From Patescibacteria group bacterium UBA918 (GTDB taxonomy: Bacteria; Patescibacteriota; Minisyncoccia; Phycocordibacterales; UBA918): a stretch of 64,000 nt of DNA. The stretch's first letter is position 1, and each line of letters starts with the position of its first letter. The DNA is taken from positions 1-64,000 of the forward strand of contig DBEA01000010.1 in NCBI GenBank assembly GCA_002293845.1. The letters run 5' to 3'. This document shows, piece after piece, positions 16,283 through 23,516 of this stretch. The notes under the pieces were generated by a model, which was given only the letters and a program-made list of their open reading frames with translations, was not told the DNA's origin and did not search any database. The translations under genes and the position numbers were made by a program.

Positions 16283-17320
16283 ATGTCAGACACTTTGGCT
16301 CTCTATCGTAAGTATCGCCCCGTTTCGTTTGCCGAAGTGCGCGATCAAGAACATATAGTCTCCGTACTCGAAGGAGCCGTGAAAAAGCAGGTCTATCCGC
16401 ACGCGCTCCTATTTTGTGGCTCGCGTGGGACCGGCAAGACCACGCTAGCGCGCATCTTCGCGCGCGCCATCGGCACGCATGAGACCGACATTTACGAAAT
16501 AGACGCAGCCTCTAATCGTAAGATCGAACACGTGCGCGATTTGCGCGAGGCGGTGCATACCTTGCCGTATCAATCTGAAAAGAAGGTCTACATCATCGAC
16601 GAGGTGCACATGCTCACCACCGAGGCCTTCAACGCGCTTTTGAAAACCCTCGAAGAACCACCGGCTCATGTGGTGTTCATTCTAGCCACGACCGAAGAAG
16701 ACAAGTTGCCGGACACCATCAAATCTCGTTGTCAGATCTTCCGTTTCCGAGCTCCCTCGCGCGCCGTCCTTAAGGAAACGGTTTTAGATATCGCCAAAAA
16801 GGAAAAGTTCAAGCTCGATGCCGATGCGGCCGAACTCGTGGCCATCGCCGCGGACGGTTCCTTCCGCGACGCACTCGGCGTCTTACAGAAAGTCATGATC
16901 GCATCCGGAGACGCTAAGGTCACGGCCGACGAGGTGGCGGTCATCATCGGCGCGCCAAAAAAGGATCTTTTGATGAAGCTCCTCTTTGCACTGAACGCGA
17001 AGAAGGCGGACGATGCCTTGTCCGCGGTGGCCACGGCTTTAAGCTCCTCGGTCGACATGAAGATATTTATGCGTCTTATTTTGGAACGCGTGCGTGCCGT
17101 CATGTTGTTGCGCAACCTGCCGGCGCGCCGTGAGGAGATCCTCTCGGCGTTCGGCGAAGACGATGGTGTTCGACTTGAAGAGTTCGCTAAAATAGCCGGG
17201 TCGCCGATAAACTCCCGCTTGCTCCTGCGCCTTCTTGAGGCCGCGGACATGTCATCGCGTTCGGAGTTTCCGCATATCGCGCTCGAGATCGCCATCGTCG
17301 ATCTATGCGAGGAGAAATAG
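16283..17320 (+). CDS. dnaX: DNA polymerase III gamma/tau subunit, short form
   Basis: 345 aa clamp-loader ATPase. Walker A is GSRGTGKTT (residues about 47-55), Walker B VYIIDEVHML, sensor ATTEEDKLPDTIKSRC (SRC arginine finger). The segment between Walker A and the EIDAAS motif is short (ARIFARAIGTHETDIY). It lacks the four-cysteine zinc module found there in most DnaX proteins. The tau-specific C-terminal domains are also missing, so this is a gamma-like protein. It overlaps the next gene by 16 nt. Confidence 0.93.
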   Translation: MSDTLALYRKYRPVSFAEVRDQEHIVSVLEGAVKKQVYPHALLFCGSRGTGKTTLARIFARAIGTHETDIYEIDAASNRKIEHVRDLREAVHTLPYQSEKKVYIIDEVHMLTTEAFNALLKTLEEPPAHVVFILATTEEDKLPDTIKSRCQIFRFRAPSRAVLKETVLDIAKKEKFKLDADAAELVAIAADGSFRDALGVLQKVMIASGDAKVTADEVAVIIGAPKKDLLMKLLFALNAKKADDALSAVATALSSSVDMKIFMRLILERVRAVMLLRNLPARREEILSAFGEDDGVRLEEFAKIAGSPINSRLLLRLLEAADMSSRSEFPHIALEIAIVDLCEEK

Positions 17321-17982
17321 GAGAAAAGACGGTGTTCTTGATCCGCCATGGTGAGACGCGGGCTAACAAAAGCTACCGTCATCAAGGGCCGATGGAACCT
17401 TTGACGGAACGCGGGCGCGAGCAGGTGCGCGCCCTGATCGCTTATTTAAGATCGCAAAACATAGACACTCTGATAGCCAGCGACTTCGATCGCGCTCGCG
17501 AGACCGCCGATCTGATCGGAAGGGAATTAGGACTCACGTACTCGATCGAGCCGTCGGTCCGCGAATTCATTCGGCCGACGTCGCTTTACGGTCGACATTA
17601 CTTCTCGCCCTCTTCTCTCCGGTACATCCTCGATCTCTATCAAAATCGTTTGAATCTGTTATGGAACCGCGAAGGAGCGGAGAATCTCGCTCATGTGCGG
17701 GGGCGCGTGCGCGACGCCCGGATCATGATCGAATCTTTGCCGGGGAAGCGGGTGGCCGTGGTGTCGCACCGCATCTTCATGACCATGTTCACGGAGACCG
17801 TCTGTTACGACCGGCCATTATCGCTATGGAAGTTCTTCTGGGGTTTTGTAGGGCGAAAGAAACTGCCGAACTGCGCCGTACTAGAATTCACTTGTTCGTC
17901 GTCCGATAGGGGTGACGTGTGCACCTGGCGACTCGAAAAAACCCTCGTTCCGCCGTATAATGTCACTCGTACTAAAATATAG
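17305..17982 (+). CDS. Histidine phosphatase family protein (phosphoglycerate mutase-like)
   Basis: 225 aa. The catalytic LIRHGET motif lies at residues about 12-18, the second-histidine motif is VAVVSHRIFM, and ASDFDRARETA matches the conserved arginine region. Members dephosphorylate small phosphoesters or proteins; the substrate cannot be told. The start overlaps the dnaX end by 16 nt, so the pair is probably co-transcribed and translationally coupled. Confidence 0.88.
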   Translation: MRGEIGEKTVFLIRHGETRANKSYRHQGPMEPLTERGREQVRALIAYLRSQNIDTLIASDFDRARETADLIGRELGLTYSIEPSVREFIRPTSLYGRHYFSPSSLRYILDLYQNRLNLLWNREGAENLAHVRGRVRDARIMIESLPGKRVAVVSHRIFMTMFTETVCYDRPLSLWKFFWGFVGRKKLPNCAVLEFTCSSSDRGDVCTWRLEKTLVPPYNVTRTKI

Positions 17983-18006
17983 ACCCCTAATCCTTAAACA
18001 AAAAAC

Positions 18007-18282
18007 ATGCATCAAGGAAATTGGAAGTGTAGCGGTTGCGGCGCCACCATCACCGAATTGCCGTTCGAACCGAGAAGTACCGAAGGATTGAAGTGCCGCG
18101 ACTGCCACTCCAAGTCTCGCGGCAACGCGCCGCGTCAGAACTCCGACCGTGGCGATCGGCAAATGTTCGAAGGAAACTGGACGTGCGCTGGTTGCGGCGC
18201 GGCCATCACCAAGCTGCCGTTTATGCCGAGGGATACCACTAACCTCAAGTGTATCGACTGCTTCAAATCAAGCCGGACATAA
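18007..18282 (+). CDS. Tandem zinc-ribbon protein
   Basis: 91 aa made of two near-copies of a ~38-residue unit: GNWKCSGCGATITELPFEPR...CRDC and GNWTCAGCGAAITKLPFMPR...CIDC. Each carries two CxxC knuckles, so each can bind one zinc. The joint is rich in Arg, Asn and Gly. This CxxC-TI.LPF.PR unit is common in short CPR proteins of unknown function. The leader after TATAAT (17957) is about 45 nt and A-rich. Confidence 0.8.
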   Translation: MHQGNWKCSGCGATITELPFEPRSTEGLKCRDCHSKSRGNAPRQNSDRGDRQMFEGNWTCAGCGAAITKLPFMPRDTTNLKCIDCFKSSRT

Positions 18283-18328
18283 GGAAGGGGCGTGCAGGCG
18301 CAAGTCATCTAATGGTAGAAAATTTTGC

Positions 18329-18334
18329 TATTAT
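18329..18334 (+). promoter_or_regulatory. -10 box, leaderless (TATTAT)
   Basis: TATTAT, 6 nt, ATG of the LAGLIDADG gene at 18341. Confidence 0.6.
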
Positions 18335-18340
18335 TAGTGA

Positions 18341-19045
18341 ATGGCGCATATCTCGTGGAGCAAGGGTCACACAAAGGATACTCACCCCTCGGTTCGGAAA
18401 ATTTCCGAGACGATGAAGAAGAGGAAGGTGGATAATTTTGCCGCATGGCGTGAGCAAGCCAAGAAAAAAGGAAAGTTTAAGTCAGTTTACAAGGCTTTGC
18501 CGGAGGGCGGCGACTTAGCCGAGTTGATCGGTGTGATTTTGGGTGACGGTCATATTCAAAAGTTTCCTCGCACCGAAAGGTTGCTGATCTTTTCAAACGC
18601 CAACAACCCGGGCTTTGTAAAGCGTTATGCTGATATAGTGGAAAGGTTGTTTGAAAAGAAGCCTTACGTGTACAAGCAAACATCGAAGAACTGTATACGT
18701 ATTAGTCTGTACGAAAAACATATCAGTCAGCGATTAAAGATCCCTACAGGTGCGAGAGGTAAGTTATATTTCTCGGTTCCGCGTTGGGTTATGCGCGATA
18801 AAACCTATGTAAAGCGTTACCTTCGAGGTTTGTATGAGGCAGAAGGAAGTCTATCGTTTCATTCCGCCACGTACACGCATAAATTCATCTTTTCCAATAG
18901 AAACGTGTCGCTATTGAAAAATGTCGAAAGATTGCTTAAAGTACTAGGGTTTTCACCCCACTCAAACAAAGAGAGTGTCCAACTGTCCAGAAAGGACGAG
19001 GTGAAGAAAGCCGCCCAGTTGCTACGGTTCAGAGTCTACAAATAA
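18341..19045 (+). CDS. LAGLIDADG homing-endonuclease-like protein
   Basis: 234 aa. The two LAGLIDADG helices are ELIGVILGDGH (about residues 61-71) and YLRGLYEAEGSL (about 161-172). An extra basic N-terminal segment (KGHTKDTHPSVRKISETMKKRK) resembles the NUMOD-like DNA-binding regions of homing enzymes. It is free-standing and ends 6 nt before tRNA-Gln on the same strand. It is AT-richer than the genes around it. In the second helix the acidic pair reads E-A-E rather than D-A/G-D, so catalysis may be altered. Confidence 0.82.
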   Translation: MAHISWSKGHTKDTHPSVRKISETMKKRKVDNFAAWREQAKKKGKFKSVYKALPEGGDLAELIGVILGDGHIQKFPRTERLLIFSNANNPGFVKRYADIVERLFEKKPYVYKQTSKNCIRISLYEKHISQRLKIPTGARGKLYFSVPRWVMRDKTYVKRYLRGLYEAEGSLSFHSATYTHKFIFSNRNVSLLKNVERLLKVLGFSPHSNKESVQLSRKDEVKKAAQLLRFRVYK

Positions 19046-19051
19046 ATATAT

Positions 19052-19122
19052 TGCCCGGTGGTGTAAAGGTAGCACGCATGGTTCTGGCCCATGAAATCGA
19101 GGTTCGATCCCTTGCCGGGCAG
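19052..19122 (+). tRNA. tRNA-Gln (CTG)
   Basis: 71 nt with acceptor stem TGCCCGG/CCGGGCA (U1-A72, typical of tRNA-Gln). The anticodon stem CATGG/CCATG holds loop TTCTGGC (anticodon CTG) and the T-loop has GGTTCGATCC. Discriminator is G; no encoded CCA. Confidence 0.92.
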
Positions 19123-19180
19123 CAAATTTGAGCGACGCTTGAAGAGCATCGCTGTAACATCCGGTTGTTTCAAAAAAGTC

Positions 19181-19201
19181 CCAACTTCGTCCTAGACGGC
19201 C
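19181..19201 (+). repeat. Direct repeat copy 1 (left of dgkA)
   Basis: A 21-nt unit starting CCAACTTCGTCC and ending AGACGGCC. It matches the copy at 19577 with one difference. Confidence 0.75.
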
Positions 19202-19210
19202 AATCGAAGG

Positions 19211-19216
19211 TATAAT
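19211..19216 (+). promoter_or_regulatory. -10 box, leaderless (TATAAT)
   Basis: TATAAT, 6 nt, ATG of dgkA. Confidence 0.7.
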
Positions 19217-19222
19217 GTTCTC

Positions 19223-19564
19223 ATGAAGTACTGGATTAGAAGGTTGTCACATCCATTTCGTGGATTGAAGTATGCGTTTGTCCATGATGACGCTACTCAA
19301 ATAGAATTTGTCTTCGGCCTAATTGGTTTACCAATTGTCTATCGTCTGTTCGACATATCGGTTAGCGAAATACTGCTACTTACATTTTGCTGGTTTTTTG
19401 TGATGGTCACCGAACTACAAAATACGGCCATGGAAATAGCACTGACCAAGATTCATCCAGAACATGACAAGGAAATTGGGCTTAGTAAAGACCTAGCTTC
19501 TGGGGCTGTGATATGGGCATCAGTATTTGGGTTGGTCTGTCTCGGTTTCGTGATCCTGAACTAG
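19223..19564 (+). CDS. dgkA: Diacylglycerol kinase family protein (DgkA-like)
   Basis: 113 aa integral membrane kinase with an amphipathic N-terminus and three membrane helices. The active-site motif TELQNTAMEIALTKI is followed by the AKD-like SKDLASGAV. In this family the protein phosphorylates diacylglycerol or undecaprenol; which one cannot be told. The signature aspartate of E.AVDRI is replaced (ALTKI), as seen in some relatives. The gene is AT-richer than the genes around it and sits between two 21-nt direct repeats. Confidence 0.87.
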   Translation: MKYWIRRLSHPFRGLKYAFVHDDATQIEFVFGLIGLPIVYRLFDISVSEILLLTFCWFFVMVTELQNTAMEIALTKIHPEHDKEIGLSKDLASGAVIWASVFGLVCLGFVILN

Positions 19565-19576
19565 TTAATCATGGTT

Positions 19577-19597
19577 CCAACTTCGTCCCAGACGGCC
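19577..19597 (+). repeat. Direct repeat copy 2 (right of dgkA)
   Basis: 21 nt, one mismatch to 19181-19201. A weaker third relative (14 of 18 positions) lies near 19891-19908. Confidence 0.75.
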
Positions 19598-19639
19598 CCC
19601 TAGTCTGGACTATGTTTAACCCATACTGTACAGTCTTTT

Positions 19640-19880
19640 TAGATACGTATTCCGGCCACGGGAATCGTGGTGCTGTAAAGTGAGAGATCTGATGAACATT
19701 CTAAGGCGACGGGGAATCGAGAACCCATCTGACCATCTCGTTTCCCCTGTAGGGAAGCGACTGCGCGCTCCGGAAAGCGAGATATTCCGCGCCGCCGATG
19801 AGGTGGAGGCCGGGTTTGCCACGCTTCGCTATCTATGAATCCCGAAACGGGCGGTCTGGAAAGGCCGCCCTTTCACTTTA
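19640..19880 (+). ncRNA. Possible structured RNA in a gene-free stretch
   Basis: The 359 nt after dgkA hold no convincing gene. On the plus strand they contain CCACG/CGTGG and an elongated hairpin: GGGGAA/TTCCCC, a T-T mismatch, CGAGA/TCTCG. GCGCG/CGCGC and GTGG/CCAC pairings follow. The stretch ends with GGGCGGTC/GGCCGCCC followed by TTTCACTTT (19849-19880), terminator-like. I found no consensus promoter and no match to tmRNA, SRP or RNase P signatures. Orientation and existence are tentative. Confidence 0.4.
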
Positions 19881-19923
19881 TACAAAATCCTCCTTCATCC
19901 CGGACGGCCAAGGAGAAACACTG

Positions 19924-20223
19924 CTATTGCAAAGTTGCGAGGGTGAGTACTATCGCCGTCACTATGCCGAAGAGGCCGATGGTCTTGAAAAAGTAAGACA
20001 CGGCTTCCGCTCGTTTATTATCGACGAGTAAGGATACTGGTTGGTAAAAGAACAAGAACGCCATCACGGCCGCGGAAAAAACGAATAACGACATAAAGCC
20101 GACGCCGTCGATCCAGGTGTCAGGGGTGTCGTGACGGATCGACTCGATAAAGCGCAAAAACACGGACACGGCGCCGATGTAAGCGACCGCCAAACCGGCG
20201 TTTAAAAACGGATGCCATTTCAT
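19924..20223 (-). CDS. Small membrane protein, three or four TM
   Basis: 99 aa, starting MKWHPFLNAG. Hydrophobic segments at about residues 8-24, 42-60 and 79-97 sit around short polar loops (RFIESIRHDTPDT; DNKRAEAVSYFFK). No family recognised; it resembles the two-to-four-TM DUF proteins frequent in CPR genomes. An earlier in-frame ATG exists, but TATAAT lies exactly 6 nt before the ATG at 20223, which decides the start. Confidence 0.75.
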   Translation of the reverse strand: MKWHPFLNAGLAVAYIGAVSVFLRFIESIRHDTPDTWIDGVGFMSLFVFSAAVMAFLFFYQPVSLLVDNKRAEAVSYFFKTIGLFGIVTAIVLTLATLQ

Positions 20224-20229
20224 ACGCTC

Positions 20230-20235
20230 ATTATA
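20230..20235 (-). promoter_or_regulatory. -10 box, leaderless (TATAAT)
   Basis: Minus-strand TATAAT, 6 nt before the ATG at 20223. Confidence 0.7.
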
Positions 20236-20292
20236 ACTCCGTAGAGCCATCGAAGGTTATTGGTCGGGTTGTAATGACAGCCCCAGGAACGC

Positions 20293-20298
20293 TATAAT
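20293..20298 (+). promoter_or_regulatory. -10 box, leaderless (TATAAT), copper operon
   Basis: TATAAT, 6 nt, ATG at 20305. First gene of the DUF305/DUF411 operon. Confidence 0.7.
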
Positions 20299-20304
20299 GG
20301 AATT

Positions 20305-20673
20305 ATGAGAGTTTTTGTGTCGGTCGCCCTCGTGGCCCTCCTCGCTTTCTTGACCGTAGCGACGCTCGGTGTCTATCTTTCTTCCGCCGCGCCCGATCAC
20401 CATGACGCGGGCTGTCCCCTCATGGTCGGACAGGCGACGATCTGTGTCGGCTCGCCGCTAGCGCACCTCGATCACTGGCAGGATGTCTTTGTCGCGGTGA
20501 TCGTGAATACGTTCGCGCTCTTCGCGATGGTGATTTTGGTGGTTACCGTCTTGCCGTTCAGGCTTCCGGACAAGAGACGCGCGCGCGTCGATTCGCGTCC
20601 GCCCGAACCTGACCGTCCGCCTCTCTTTCAAGAACTTTTTTCACAAGGAATACTTCATCCTAAAGCGCCGTAG
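20305..20673 (+). CDS. Cys/His-containing membrane protein of the copper operon
   Basis: 122 aa. Two hydrophobic segments (about residues 3-25 and 61-82) enclose an extracytoplasmic loop with DHHDAGCPLM, ICVG and HLDHWQ. The loop offers several possible metal ligands (four His, two Cys, one Met). The CP.M...C......H...WQ pattern recalls small DUF2946-like proteins, but this is not certain. The C-terminus is proline- and arginine-rich and probably cytoplasmic. It is the first of three closely spaced genes that point to copper handling. Confidence 0.65.
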   Translation: MRVFVSVALVALLAFLTVATLGVYLSSAAPDHHDAGCPLMVGQATICVGSPLAHLDHWQDVFVAVIVNTFALFAMVILVVTVLPFRLPDKRRARVDSRPPEPDRPPLFQELFSQGILHPKAP

Positions 20674-20714
20674 TGTCGCCGCCGATCTATTATCGATTAA
20701 CTAATTCTAAATTC

Positions 20715-21305
20715 ATGGAAAGAAACACTATCGTCGTCGGCTTAGTCGCTCTGCTTCTCGGTTTGGGCACCGGTTACCTCGTTTGGAGCACTAGCGTGCC
20801 CGCCGAGGATGGCTTCGGACATCGGATGTCCGATGGTTCAATGATGGATCAAGACATCGATCGGCACTTTATCGTTCAGATGATCCCGCATCATGAAGGC
20901 GCGATCGCGATGGCCAAGATCGCGCTCGAGCGTTCGAAGCGGCCGGAGATCTTGTCCTTAGCAAACGGCATCATCGAAGCGCAGGAAAAAGAGAACGGCG
21001 ACATGCGCGCTTGGTACCGCTCTTGGTTCGGTGCCACTCCTCCGGAGGGAGGCATGGGGATGATGCATATGGGCGGGATGGAAGGAGACACGAACGTGCT
21101 ACAAAACGTGTCTGAAGCGCATTTCGACCGCGAATTCATCGAACAAATGATCCCGCATCATGAGATGGCCATAATGATGGCCGAGATGCTTCGGGCTTCC
21201 ACCGTCCGCGACGAGATGAAGGAATTGGCGAACAACATCATCACGTCGCAGTCGCGAGAGATCGAGATGATGCGCGGTTGGCTCACTAGTTGGTACGGCC
21301 AATAA
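20715..21305 (+). CDS. DUF305 family protein (predicted copper-binding, secreted or anchored)
   Basis: 196 aa from ATG 20715. An N-terminal membrane anchor (IVVGLVALLLGLGTGYLVW) is followed by two copies of the DUF305 helical unit. Both carry the metal-binding core: FIVQMIPHHEGAIAMAK and FIEQMIPHHEMAIMMAE. The methionine-rich linker (GGMGMMHMGGM) could also bind copper. The fold is a ferritin-like four-helix bundle; relatives sit in copper and mercury resistance loci. A GTG 42 nt upstream in frame is less likely, because the signal anchor begins at MERNTI. Confidence 0.85.
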   Translation: MERNTIVVGLVALLLGLGTGYLVWSTSVPAEDGFGHRMSDGSMMDQDIDRHFIVQMIPHHEGAIAMAKIALERSKRPEILSLANGIIEAQEKENGDMRAWYRSWFGATPPEGGMGMMHMGGMEGDTNVLQNVSEAHFDREFIEQMIPHHEMAIMMAEMLRASTVRDEMKELANNIITSQSREIEMMRGWLTSWYGQ

Positions 21306-21317
21306 TCTCCTTGGTAT

Positions 21318-22832
21318 ATGAAAAATTCATATCTGCTCGTGGGAGCAGGGCTGGCATTCGTGATCGTCATAACGGGCGTCATGCTTTACCTAGAGCCCAA
21401 GAAAGATTCTTCAGTCTCAGAGAAAATCTACGTGGCCCTAGAGGGAGATGGCGCGGTCGGTGTGATCGATGGGAATAAAAGCAAGCTCGTGAAGACAATT
21501 TCGCTCACCGACGAACGAACCGGCACCATGTACATGCCGCACAACGTGCAGGTATCACTCGACGGGAGTGTCGTATGGGTGACCGCGAATGCGATGGCCG
21601 AAATGGAGCACCAAAGCTTCAGATTCCTCAAGACGGCGCAGGCGGACGGAGGTCACGAAGATTCCGAGACGGAAAGCGATCAGCTTATCGCGATAGATCC
21701 GAGCACGGATATGATCGTCCGGAGAATCCCGATAGCGATCGGACAGCATCTCGCTCATGTGGTGCAGTCTGCCACCGACTCGGCGGTTTTTGTAGCGGCG
21801 CAGGAGACCGACATGATCTACGTGGTCGATGCGGATTCTATGACGCTAGAACGAAGCATTAAGTTGCCGGAAGGTAGCGGCCCGCACGGAATGCGCCTTT
21901 CGCCAGATGATCAGACTCTCTACGTCGCCCTCATGAGCGGAGAGGCGCTTGGTATGGTCGACATCAATTCGGGGACAGTCGATAGTCAACCGCTTAATGG
22001 CGGTGCCGTGCAAACGGCGGTTACGCCAGACGGTTCGCGAGTCGCCGTTTCGGTGTATGACTCCTTGAGTATTGGAGTATACGATACGGGGAAGAGGTCA
22101 CTCTCGTATGTAAAGCTCCCCGAGGGATCGCAAGGTCCAGTGCAACTGTACCCGACTAAGGATTCGCGCTTCGTGTACGTGGCCGACCAGGGGACGCTGA
22201 ATGGGCGCCGTGCGAACGATAAGCTTTTCAAGATCGACCTTGAGACGCTGGCGGTCGCCGAAACGATCGAGGTCGGAAGAGCTCCTCATGGTGTCGCCCT
22301 CAATAGAGGCGGTGATAGGGTTTATGTGACCAACCTCGAAGACGGTTCGGTTTCCGTGGTCGACACCGGGGCGGCGCAGGAGATCGCGAGAGTCAAGGTA
22401 GGTAAAGAACCGAACGGGGTGAGCGTGTGGAACGGGAGAGAGGATCGATCTTCCGTCGGAGCGCTCGAAGGCGTAAAGATCACCGTATACAAATCGCCGA
22501 CCTGCGGATGTTGCGGGAACTACGTCGCCGAACTTAGACGACAGGGCGCGGAAATCACCGTGGAGGAGATCTCGGAGGCTGCTCTTACGGAGAAGAAAGC
22601 CGCGCTCGGCGTGCGCCCCGAACTGGAAAGTTGTCACACTTCGGTTATGGACGGCTATGTGATCGAGGGGCATGTCCCTGTGGAAGCGATAGCAAAACTA
22701 CGCGCTGAACGGCCCCCGCTCGCAGGTATCGCATTGCCCGGTATGCCGGCAGGAAGTCCGGGCATGTCCGGAATCAAATCTGAACCCTTTGCCGTGCAAA
22801 CGCTCGAAGGAGATCTATTCGGGAACTTCTGA
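21318..22832 (+). CDS. YVTN beta-propeller protein fused to a DUF411 metal-binding domain
   Basis: 504 aa. One N-terminal anchor helix (about residues 5-22) is followed by a propeller of about seven YVTN-type blades. Examples of blade motifs are GDGAVGVIDGNKSKLVKTI, SPDDQTLYVALMSGE and GGDRVYVTNLEDGSVSVVDT. The last ~115 residues are a complete DUF411 domain: KSPTCGCCGNYVAELRRQG, SCHTSVMDGYVIEGHVP and GIALPGMPAGSPGM. DUF411 proteins are normally separate small secreted proteins near copper resistance genes. The gene follows DUF305 by 12 nt, and I infer an extracellular copper-binding or redox scaffold. Confidence 0.85.
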   Translation: MKNSYLLVGAGLAFVIVITGVMLYLEPKKDSSVSEKIYVALEGDGAVGVIDGNKSKLVKTISLTDERTGTMYMPHNVQVSLDGSVVWVTANAMAEMEHQSFRFLKTAQADGGHEDSETESDQLIAIDPSTDMIVRRIPIAIGQHLAHVVQSATDSAVFVAAQETDMIYVVDADSMTLERSIKLPEGSGPHGMRLSPDDQTLYVALMSGEALGMVDINSGTVDSQPLNGGAVQTAVTPDGSRVAVSVYDSLSIGVYDTGKRSLSYVKLPEGSQGPVQLYPTKDSRFVYVADQGTLNGRRANDKLFKIDLETLAVAETIEVGRAPHGVALNRGGDRVYVTNLEDGSVSVVDTGAAQEIARVKVGKEPNGVSVWNGREDRSSVGALEGVKITVYKSPTCGCCGNYVAELRRQGAEITVEEISEAALTEKKAALGVRPELESCHTSVMDGYVIEGHVPVEAIAKLRAERPPLAGIALPGMPAGSPGMSGIKSEPFAVQTLEGDLFGNF

Positions 22833-22847
22833 CTGTTTCGCTGTGTA

Positions 22848-22878
22848 CCAAAAGGCCGCCCGCAGGGCGGCCTTTTGG
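22848..22878. terminator. Bidirectional terminator of the copper operon
   Basis: A 14-bp perfect stem (CCAAAAGGCCGCCC and complement) with a 3-nt loop. Confidence 0.88.
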
Positions 22879-22901
22879 CGACCATAGCAATCGAAAAATG
22901 C

Positions 22902-22907
22902 TATGAT
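22902..22907 (+). promoter_or_regulatory. -10 box, leaderless (TATGAT)
   Basis: TATGAT, 6 nt, GTG at 22914. Confidence 0.65.
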
Positions 22908-22913
22908 GTCCGT

Positions 22914-23444
22914 GTGAAGACGATAATTATAATTTTCGCGCTAGTACTTTTGGCTGCCGGCTCTTTCTTTTTGAGTAAAAACGACATAGAAGATATTCCG
23001 AGCGAGAACGCCGATCAAAAAGCCGACCAAAAGACGGAAGAATCACCGACCTCTTCTACGGCAACGTCGGTGACTCTCGATCTAAGTGGCCAGAATCTGA
23101 CCAAGGTTCCTGATTCCGTATTCAAACGAACCGATGTCGAGGAGTTGGATCTTTCACATAATGCTCTCAGTGGAGCTTTGCCGGCCGAAGTGCGCCAGCT
23201 GCGAAACTTGCGCGTTCTTGATCTTAGCGACAACGATTTGACCGGCGTGCCGGCCGAGGTCGGACAACTCGCTCGTTTGGAGGTGCTAGATCTGTCGAAT
23301 AACCCGATTACGGGTCTACCGTACGAGATCGGTAACTTGAAAAACCTGCGCGTGCTCGACCTGCGCGGTACGGATTACGCCGCCGCGGATCTGGAGGTGA
23401 TCAAAAAAGGTCTGTCGGAAGAAGTAGAGATCAGGACCGACTAA
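22914..23444 (+). CDS. Secreted/anchored leucine-rich-repeat protein
   Basis: About 176 aa. An N-terminal membrane segment (VKTIIIIFALVLLAAGSFFL) and a short acidic linker precede about four LRRs of ~23 residues with the L..LDLS.N.L.G.P pattern (for instance RVLDLSDNDLTGVPAEVGQL). LRRs of this plant/bacterial type mediate protein binding outside the cell. An ATG 39 nt upstream is in frame, but the -10 box exactly 6 nt before the GTG at 22914 fixes the start. Confidence 0.85.
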   Translation: MKTIIIIFALVLLAAGSFFLSKNDIEDIPSENADQKADQKTEESPTSSTATSVTLDLSGQNLTKVPDSVFKRTDVEELDLSHNALSGALPAEVRQLRNLRVLDLSDNDLTGVPAEVGQLARLEVLDLSNNPITGLPYEIGNLKNLRVLDLRGTDYAAADLEVIKKGLSEEVEIRTD

Positions 23445-23457
23445 ACGGTCGGGACCT

Positions 23458-23494
23458 CTTCGATCGCGCTGTTTTTATCAGTTCGCGATCGAAG
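23458..23494. repeat. Inverted repeat after the LRR gene
   Basis: 11-bp arms CTTCGATCGCG / CGCGATCGAAG around a 15-nt loop with TTTTT. A possible terminator of unusual form. Confidence 0.5.
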
Positions 23495-23504
23495 AACTAT
23501 GCGG

Positions 23505-23510
23505 TAGAAT
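23505..23510 (+). promoter_or_regulatory. -10 box, leaderless (TAGAAT)
   Basis: TAGAAT, 6 nt, ATG at 23517. Confidence 0.55.
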
Positions 23511-23516
23511 GTCCAC

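Noticed and set aside
18294..18328. Possible 5' tRNA half (TCATCTAATGGTAGAA resembles a D-arm) left of the LAGLIDADG gene, suggesting a split tRNA
   Set aside because: No pairing partner for an acceptor stem or anticodon arm was found; tRNA-Gln on the other side is complete. Too weak to report as a gene.
19616..19822. 68-codon minus-strand frame after dgkA
   Set aside because: No hydrophobic or domain features, no start signal; the plus strand shows RNA-like hairpins instead.
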